Origin: Xanthobacteraceae bacterium
Lineage (GTDB): Bacteria > Pseudomonadota > Alphaproteobacteria > Rhizobiales > Xanthobacteraceae
Assembly (NCBI GenBank): GCA_030037105.1
Contig: JASHRY010000384.1
Coordinates: 1 to 6,125, forward strand
Length of the DNA stretch: 6,125 nucleotides
Reading direction: 5' to 3'
The position numbers and the translations under genes were made by a program. The notes under the pieces were generated by a model. That model had not been told where the DNA came from, searched no databases, and saw nothing but the letters and a program-made list of their open reading frames with translations. Positions 1 through 4,415 of this stretch are shown piece after piece. The first letter of the stretch is position 1. Each line of letters starts with the position of its first letter.

Positions 1-251
1 TTGCGCGCCTGCGTGCGATGGCGCTGCGCGGTGATCACCAGCACGCCGTCTCGCGTCAGCCGCGCGCCGGCGAGCCGCTCCAGGCGCGCACGCGTGTCCG
101 GCGGCAACGACAGCGAGCCGCGCACGTCGAAGCGGAGCTGGACCGCGGTCGAAAGCTTGTTGACGTTCTGCCCGCCCGGCCCGGACGCGCGCACGAAGCT
201 TTCCGCGATCTCGCGCTCGTCGATGCTGATCTGAGCGGTGACGCGGATCAT
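1..251 (-). CDS. arfB: Peptidyl-tRNA hydrolase ArfB (YaeJ-type ribosome rescue factor), 3' end outside window
   Basis: The minus strand from an ATG at 249-251 reads 83 residues and runs off the left edge, so this is the N-terminal part of a protein that is about 140 residues long in the family. It starts MIRVTAQISIDE and contains SGPGGQNVNK with the catalytic GGQ at residues 26-28, followed by the S-T-A-V-Q-L-R-F-D stretch usual in this family. Family knowledge: ArfB enters the A site of stalled ribosomes lacking a codon and hydrolyses the peptidyl-tRNA through GGQ; a basic C-terminal tail, not visible here, senses the empty mRNA channel. The short distance from the N-terminus to GGQ excludes full-length RF1/RF2, which carry codon-recognition domains first. 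The start lies 16 nt after the stop of the second M16 gene with only a weak ribosome binding site (GAGC), which suggests it is the last gene of the same transcript. The missing tail is the main uncertainty: a tail-less GGQ protein of another subfamily is possible. Confidence 0.88.
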   Translation of the reverse strand, partial: MIRVTAQISIDEREIAESFVRASGPGGQNVNKLSTAVQLRFDVRGSLSLPPDTRARLERLAGARLTRDGVLVITAQRHRTQAR

Positions 252-267
252 GGCCAAGCTCGGCCGT

Positions 268-1665
268 TCAATGCGAACCCTCGGCCGGTGTCGAAGTCAG
301 CCCCTGCGGCCGGCCGACCACGGTGACCAGGAGTCCGCCGTCAAGCAGGCGCTTGGCGACGCGCCGCGCGTCGTCGAGCGTGACCGCGTCGATCATGGCC
401 GACCGTTGTTGGAAGTAATCGATGCCGAGGCCGTCAAGCTGCAACTGCACCAGGAACGCGGCGATCTTGCGCGAGGTGTCGAGATTGAGTGCGAAAGAGC
501 CTTTCAGATAGGCCTTGGCCCTGGCCAGCTCCTCCGCCGTCGGGCCGTTTTCGGCCAGACGGCGGATTTCCTTTTCGATCAGGTCGAGGGTTTGCGCGGT
601 GCGGTCGGCGCGCGTGGCGGTGCGGCCGAGGAACAACGCGGCGTGATCGAGCCACACCAGGTTGTCGGAGACCGAATAGGCAAGGCCGCGCTTCTCGCGC
701 ACCTCGCGATAGAGCCGCGAAGAGAACCCGCCGCCGCCGAGAATGTGGTTGACGATATAGGCGGCCATGAAATCCGGATCCCTGCGCGCGATGCCGGCGC
801 CGCCGAACGTCACCACCGCCTGCGGCACGTCGAGCTTGACGAGGATGCGCCGGCCGAGCCCCTGCGGCGAGGCGGCGGCGACCGGCGCCAGTTCCGGTTC
901 GGCCGGCAAGGCGCCGAACACGCGGTCGAGCATGCCCTTCACCGTCGCGGCGTCGATGTCGCCGACCACGGCGACTTTCAGGTTGGCGCGCGCCAAGACC
1001 CGTCGCGTATAGGCTCTGAGGTCGGCGACGGTGATGGTCGGCACCGATTCGAGCGTGCCGTCGACCGGCCGGCCGTAGGGGTGGCCGGGGAATGCAGTCT
1101 CCCACCAGCGCAGATCGGCGATCTCGTTCGGGTTCGTTGCGGCGCGCCGCAGCAAGGACTGGATTTGCGCGCGGATGATCTCCACGTCCGCGGGATCGAA
1201 GCGCGGCGCGGTGAGCGCGAGCCGCAGATCTTCGAAGGCGGCGTCGCGGTTCTCCGTCAGCGTGCGCAGCGAGCCGCGCAGCGTGTCGCGCTCGGCCGCA
1301 AAGGAGAGCTCGATCGCCTTGCGCTCGAGCCGATCACGAAACGCCTTCGAGTCGAAATCGCCTGCGCCTTCGTCGAGCAGAGACGCGACCATGGTGGCGG
1401 TCCCGGCCTTGCCGGGCGGATCCTGGATGGCGCCGCCGACGAACGCGAACTCGACGGCGATCACCGGCACCGCGGATTCGCGCACCAGCCAGGCTTCAAT
1501 TCCGCCGGGGCTGACCACGCGCTCGACCGTGGTGGCGCCAGCCGGCGCCGCCACGGTGAGAAGCATGACGATCGCGGCGGCGACGCGGCGCCCCCATCCC
1601 CTCTTCCGCCGCAAACGGGAGAAGGCGAGGCGGAGACGGAGCCGAGCCGGCGGCATGGCGTTCAC
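268..1665 (-). CDS. M16 family protein lacking the zinc motif (non-catalytic partner subunit), exported
   Basis: This protein of 465 residues has the two-domain layout of M16B peptidases. The C-terminal domain carries the glycine-rich segment GGGGFSSRLYREVREKRGLAYS typical of the family in shortened form (key residues G-G-G-F-S-S-R-L-Y and R-G-L-A-Y-S). The place where the neighbouring M16 protein has HFLEH reads TMVAS (residues 91-95, aligned through the flanking GK-x-G), so both zinc histidines and the catalytic glutamate are gone. Residues 28-44 form a hydrophobic stretch ending APAGA, a signal peptide with likely cleavage after residue 44, preceded by an unusually long arginine-rich n-region. 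The start is GTG at 1663-1665, chosen because GAGGAG lies 8 nt upstream; the ATG at 1654-1656 would be 17 nt away. The GTG overlaps the upstream TGA as GTGA, implying translational coupling. Inference: it is the non-catalytic, substrate-binding subunit of a periplasmic heterodimer with the preceding gene product, as in alpha/beta mitochondrial processing peptidase and known bacterial two-subunit M16B enzymes. Confidence 0.93.
   Translation of the reverse strand: MNAMPPARLRLRLAFSRLRRKRGWGRRVAAAIVMLLTVAAPAGATTVERVVSPGGIEAWLVRESAVPVIAVEFAFVGGAIQDPPGKAGTATMVASLLDEGAGDFDSKAFRDRLERKAIELSFAAERDTLRGSLRTLTENRDAAFEDLRLALTAPRFDPADVEIIRAQIQSLLRRAATNPNEIADLRWWETAFPGHPYGRPVDGTLESVPTITVADLRAYTRRVLARANLKVAVVGDIDAATVKGMLDRVFGALPAEPELAPVAAASPQGLGRRILVKLDVPQAVVTFGGAGIARRDPDFMAAYIVNHILGGGGFSSRLYREVREKRGLAYSVSDNLVWLDHAALFLGRTATRADRTAQTLDLIEKEIRRLAENGPTAEELARAKAYLKGSFALNLDTSRKIAAFLVQLQLDGLGIDYFQQRSAMIDAVTLDDARRVAKRLLDGGLLVTVVGRPQGLTSTPAEGSH
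1591..1630. repeat. Degenerate palindromic repeat inside the M16 signal-peptide coding region
   Basis: The plus strand begins CCCCCATCCCC and continues CTCTTCCGCCGCAAACGGGA and GAAGGCGAGG. This resembles the ileS repeat read in the opposite direction (CCCCCTCACCC at one end, CTCTCCCGCAAGGGGAGAGG at the other) with the central hairpin missing and point changes in the stems. In the coding strand it specifies residues 12-25 of the second M16 protein (R-L-A-F-S-R-L-R-R-K-R-G-W-G), most of the basic n-region of its signal peptide. Similarity was judged by eye and is partial, so common descent with the ileS copies is an inference. Confidence 0.45.
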
Positions 1666-3014
1666 GAATGCTTCTCCTCGGGCTTGAGGCTATTCACGAG
1701 GTAGCCGGTCACCGACGCGCGCGGATTGAGCCAGGTCCGGGCGGCCGCGCGCACGGCGGCGGCGGTGACGGCGCGGATGCGCGCGGGCCAGTCGCGCACC
1801 ATCTCGACGGTCTCGCCGGTGGCGAGCGCGGCACCGTACCAGCGCGCCAGCGTCGCCTGGTTGTCCTGCGCATATACGGCATCCGCGATCAGGCGAACCT
1901 TGGCGCGATCGAGTTCGTCGGCGGTGACGCCGTGTTCGCTCACGTCGTCGAGGACGGCGTCGATCGCCGCTTCGACCTCGTGCAGCGTCTTTCCCGGTTT
2001 CGGCAAGCCATAGACTCCGAGCTTGCCGTAATCGAGCGCGGTCCCCGAATAAAAGGCCCCGGCATTAATGGCGATCCCTTGATCGACGACGAGCGTCCGG
2101 TAGAGGCGACTGTTCTCGCCGCCGCCGAGAACGCGCGCCAGCACGTCGAGGGCCGCGCTCTCGCCGGGCTTGGCCGTGGTCCGCGAGGGCACGAGATAAT
2201 AGCGGCTGACGCTCGGCTGCTCGACGCGGGCGTCGGCGAGCGTGACCGTGCGCGGCGCCTCCTCGACCGGCTCCATGGGCCGCCGGCGCGGCCCGATGGC
2301 GGCGCGCGGGGCCACCTTGCCATAGGTGTCCTCGGCGTCGGCCTTGGCCTCCTCGGGGGTCACATCGCCGGCCACGACCACGATGGCGTTGTTCGGCGTA
2401 TAGAAGCGCCGGTAGAACGCCAGCGCATCGTCGCGGCTCAGCGTCTCGATCTCGTGCCGCCAGCCGATCACCGGCCGGCCGTAGGGATGGTTGAGATAGA
2501 ACGCGGCGTCCATCTGCTCGCCCAAGCGGCCGTTCGGATTGTTGGCGACGCGCATGTTCTGCTCTTCGAGCACGACGTTGAGTTCGGGGCGCACGACCTC
2601 CTCGCCGAGCACGAGGCCGGTCATGCGGTCGGCCTCGAACGCCATCATCTCCTTGAGGTGCTCGCGCGGGACGCGCTGGAAGAACCCGGTATAGTCGCTG
2701 GCGGTGAAGGCGTTCTCCTGTCCGCCGATGGCGGCGACCGCCTGCGAGAATCGATCGCCGGGATTTTGCCGCGTGCCTTTGAACATCAAGTGTTCGAGGA
2801 AGTGCGCGAGGCCGGATTTTCCAGGCGTCTCGTCGGCGGCCCCGACCTTGTACCAGATCATGTGGGTGACGACCGGCGCGCGATGATCCGGCACCACGAC
2901 GAGTTCAAGGCCGTTCCAGAGCGTGAAAGACGCAACCTTGGGCTCGGGCGCGGCGCGCGCGCCGCCCGCCGCGGCAACGACAAGCGCGGCGATGAGCGCG
3001 AGCATTTTCGACAA
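1662..3014 (-). CDS. Zinc-dependent M16 family peptidase (catalytic subunit), exported
   Basis: This 450-residue protein (from the start chosen here) is an M16B metallopeptidase of the PqqL/processing-peptidase type. The inverted zinc motif HFLEH is at residues 71-75, in GLAHFLEHLMFKGT context, and the third zinc ligand is the glutamate at 150 in NVVLEE, the family spacing of about 75 residues. Downstream are HPYGRPVIGW and, in the C-terminal domain, LGGGENSRLYRTLV. Family knowledge: such enzymes degrade or trim peptides inside a closed two-domain chamber. Residues 1-21 (MSKML... ending GGARA) form a signal peptide with cleavage before APEPK, so the site of action is probably the periplasm. 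Start choice: TTG at 3012-3014 lies 5 nt after a perfect GGAGG; the next ATG (3003-3005) is 14 nt away and differs by only three residues. Longer readings to ATG 3116 or GTG 3146 lack a binding site and would bury the signal peptide. It overlaps the next gene, its likely inactive partner, by 4 nt. Confidence 0.93.
   Translation of the reverse strand: MSKMLALIAALVVAAAGGARAAPEPKVASFTLWNGLELVVVPDHRAPVVTHMIWYKVGAADETPGKSGLAHFLEHLMFKGTRQNPGDRFSQAVAAIGGQENAFTASDYTGFFQRVPREHLKEMMAFEADRMTGLVLGEEVVRPELNVVLEEQNMRVANNPNGRLGEQMDAAFYLNHPYGRPVIGWRHEIETLSRDDALAFYRRFYTPNNAIVVVAGDVTPEEAKADAEDTYGKVAPRAAIGPRRRPMEPVEEAPRTVTLADARVEQPSVSRYYLVPSRTTAKPGESAALDVLARVLGGGENSRLYRTLVVDQGIAINAGAFYSGTALDYGKLGVYGLPKPGKTLHEVEAAIDAVLDDVSEHGVTADELDRAKVRLIADAVYAQDNQATLARWYGAALATGETVEMVRDWPARIRAVTAAAVRAAARTWLNPRASVTGYLVNSLKPEEKHS
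1674..1679 (-). promoter_or_regulatory. Shine-Dalgarno site that fixes the GTG start of the second M16 gene
   Basis: The minus strand reads GAGGAG here, 8 nt before the GTG at 1665. It sits inside the last codons of the upstream M16 gene, so ribosomes finishing that gene can restart at the overlapping GTGA. Confidence 0.75.
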
Positions 3015-3019
3015 GAAGG

Positions 3020-3024
3020 CCTCC
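3020..3024 (-). promoter_or_regulatory. Shine-Dalgarno site (GGAGG) deciding the start of the first M16 gene
   Basis: The minus strand has ACGGAGG just after a T-rich run. GGAGG ends 5 nt before TTG 3014 and 14 nt before ATG 3005, which favours the TTG. The rest of the 165-nt gap up to 3179 holds no promoter or terminator that I can defend. Confidence 0.65.
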
Positions 3025-3179
3025 GTAAAAAAGCTTGATCGAGCGAGCGCCCCCGACGGACGGCCAATTCCGGCCTTCCGCCGCCCCGGATTTGCCGGTC
3101 CAGTCTCGTTCGCCATTACCGACGGACAGGCCTCTTCGCAAGGCACGCCGCCAAGCGCCGAAACACGGCCCGCTCGCGG

Positions 3180-3800
3180 CTATTTGCCGGCCTGGGCGTT
3201 CGCGGTGCCGGCGCTCGCGTCCTTTTTCTTAGCCTGCTTGTGATCCGGGCCGATGCCATAGGGTTGATAGGGCGACGGCGTGCGGTAGCCTGCGGGCGGA
3301 TCGGTCAACTCCTCGCGCGACGGCTCGTGGGTAAAGGTTGCGTATTCCTCTTTGCTGAACCAAGTGCTGGGTTTGAAAAAGCTCTTCTTTGGAGCGGGCG
3401 GATTGGGAACCCGCGGCGGGCTGTCGCCAGGGTTCGACGCGGGCGGTATGACCTTGGCGCGCCTATGATGGCTGACGGTATTCCCGGGCCAGTCCGGTAC
3501 CGGCGGCGGCCCCGCCATCGGCGGCGGCAGATCGCGGGTCGGCGGCACCACGAGCGGCGAGCGCTCGGTGTACTGGATGTCGGAATTCGAGTCGAACGGC
3601 TTCTTCAGGCCGAGCCGCTGCATGAACTTGCTCCAGGCGGACGGGTTGGTGCTGTCGTCGTTGCCGGCGGCGCGCGCCGCGGACATGCCGAGGCTCACGA
3701 TCAAACCGGCGAGAGCGACGCCGAAGGCAGCGCGCAAAAGCGCCTCCCGCGCGCGCGGCGCGCAGCCGACTTTGCGGTCCCGACTTCGAATAAGCGGCAT
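3180..3800 (-). CDS. Proline-rich exported protein of unknown function
   Basis: This is a 206-residue protein with no domain I can name; I recall similar proteins at this position, after lspA, in Bradyrhizobium-type genomes. Residues 1-23 are basic, residues 24-44 are hydrophobic and end SAARA, so a signal peptide cleaved after residue 44 is likely. The mature part begins AGNDDSTNPSAWSKFMQRLG, then has a proline-rich region at about 84-138 (several PPP or PP runs), a segment KKSFFKPSTWFSKEEYATF at 138-156, and a short lysine- and alanine-rich tail. Low complexity and few hydrophobic residues suggest a mostly extended or disordered envelope protein. Cys13 precedes the hydrophobic stretch and is not in a lipobox, so this is not an obvious lipoprotein despite lying next to lspA. 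Start choice: ATG at 3798-3800 has GAAGG 4 nt upstream; the longer reading to TTG 3857 puts 19 extra residues before the signal peptide and lacks support. Confidence 0.82.
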   Translation of the reverse strand: MPLIRSRDRKVGCAPRAREALLRAAFGVALAGLIVSLGMSAARAAGNDDSTNPSAWSKFMQRLGLKKPFDSNSDIQYTERSPLVVPPTRDLPPPMAGPPPVPDWPGNTVSHHRRAKVIPPASNPGDSPPRVPNPPAPKKSFFKPSTWFSKEEYATFTHEPSREELTDPPAGYRTPSPYQPYGIGPDHKQAKKKDASAGTANAQAGK

Positions 3801-3804
3801 ATTA

Positions 3805-3809
3805 CCTTC
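3805..3809 (-). promoter_or_regulatory. Shine-Dalgarno site (GAAGG) of the proline-rich protein gene
   Basis: The minus strand reads GTGAAGGTAATATG, placing GAAGG 4 nt before ATG 3800. The spacing is slightly short, but it supports this start over TTG 3857. Confidence 0.55.
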
Positions 3810-3830
3810 ACCCGGGGCCGAAACGTCCGG

Positions 3831-3847
3831 CCAGGAGTTAATCCTGG
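3831..3847. repeat. Small inverted repeat in the lspA to proline-rich gene gap
   Basis: CCAGGA (3831-3836) and TCCTGG (3842-3847) form a perfect 6-bp stem with a 5-nt loop, within the 75-nt gap after lspA. There is no U-run after it on the minus strand, so a full intrinsic terminator is unlikely. It could be an RNA-processing or attenuation structure, or chance. Confidence 0.3.
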
Positions 3848-3875
3848 GCTTGCCCAAAGGCTTATGCAGGTTCTT

Positions 3876-4409
3876 TTAGCCGTGATCAGGGCGCTTTTGC
3901 GGCGCTCCGGACCCCAGCGAATCGTAAACGAGGCCGGCCACGCCGGCAACAATGGCGACATCGGCGAGGTTGAAGATATACCAATGAAAATGGCCCGCAT
4001 GGAGGTCCACGAAATCCATGACGCCCGGCCAATGCAGGCGGTCAACGGCGTTGCCGATCGCTCCACCGATGATGAGCCCGAGCGCCCATGCGGTGAGCCG
4101 CGAGGACGTCCGCGCGAGCCAGATCCACAGGAACGCAACCGCCGCGACCTTGCCGGCGAGCAGGACCCATTGGCCGATCGGCCCCTCCTGCGGAAACAAG
4201 CCGTAGCTGATGCCGGTATTCCAGGTCAGGATCAAATTGAGAAACGGCGTTACGGCGAGCGCGCGGCCGCCGAGATCGACGATGTCCAAGAGCCAAAGCT
4301 TCGCCGCCTGATCGAAGATGCAGATCAGCGCGGCGACGGCAAGCCCGAGCGCGCTCAACTGCCCCCAGGCGTAGGAGCGGCCGGCTTTGTCCTGCGCCGC
4401 ATCGGCCAT
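3876..4409 (-). CDS. lspA: Lipoprotein signal peptidase (signal peptidase II)
   Basis: This 177-residue inner-membrane aspartyl protease removes the signal peptide of diacylglyceryl-modified prolipoproteins. Family motifs appear in order: FDQAAK (residues 32-37), N-T-G-I-S-Y-G-L-F (64-72), GGAIGNAVDR with catalytic Asp123 and, in FNLADVAI, catalytic Asp150. Four hydrophobic segments at about 17-33, 52-62 extending into the following loop region, 80-100 and 105-120/150-163 fit the usual four-helix fold, and the length is normal for the family. The ATG is 6 nt after the ileS stop and its likely binding site, GGAG at 4419-4422, overlaps the end of ileS, so the two are probably translated in tandem. 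The ileS-lspA pair is a classic arrangement in Proteobacteria. The C-terminal tail GSGAPQKRPDHG is polar and presumably cytoplasmic. Nothing indicates damage. Confidence 0.97.
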   Translation of the reverse strand: MADAAQDKAGRSYAWGQLSALGLAVAALICIFDQAAKLWLLDIVDLGGRALAVTPFLNLILTWNTGISYGLFPQEGPIGQWVLLAGKVAAVAFLWIWLARTSSRLTAWALGLIIGGAIGNAVDRLHWPGVMDFVDLHAGHFHWYIFNLADVAIVAGVAGLVYDSLGSGAPQKRPDHG

Positions 4410-4415
4410 GCCGCC

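Noticed and set aside
1..326. Plus-strand frames at the left edge
   Set aside because: The opposite strand encodes ArfB with an intact GGQ motif over the same bases.
238..3038. Two long plus-strand open frames (238-1704 and 1668-3038) opposite the M16 pair
   Set aside because: They mirror the coding strand of M16 genes with clear signal peptides and motifs; arginine- and alanine-rich compositions mark them as shadows.
3053..3127. Direct repeat CCGACGGAC at 3053-3061 and 3119-3127 in the gap before the M16 genes, as a possible operator
   Set aside because: Nine bases of GC-rich sequence repeated once is likely by chance here, and no promoter elements line up with it.
3015..3179. A promoter for the M16 genes in the 165-nt gap
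   Set aside because: I found no pair of -35 and -10 boxes or sigma-factor consensus good enough to defend; a promoter may still exist.
3801..3857. Longer reading of the proline-rich gene from TTG 3857
   Set aside because: It adds 19 residues before the signal peptide and has no binding site, while ATG 3800 has GAAGG upstream.
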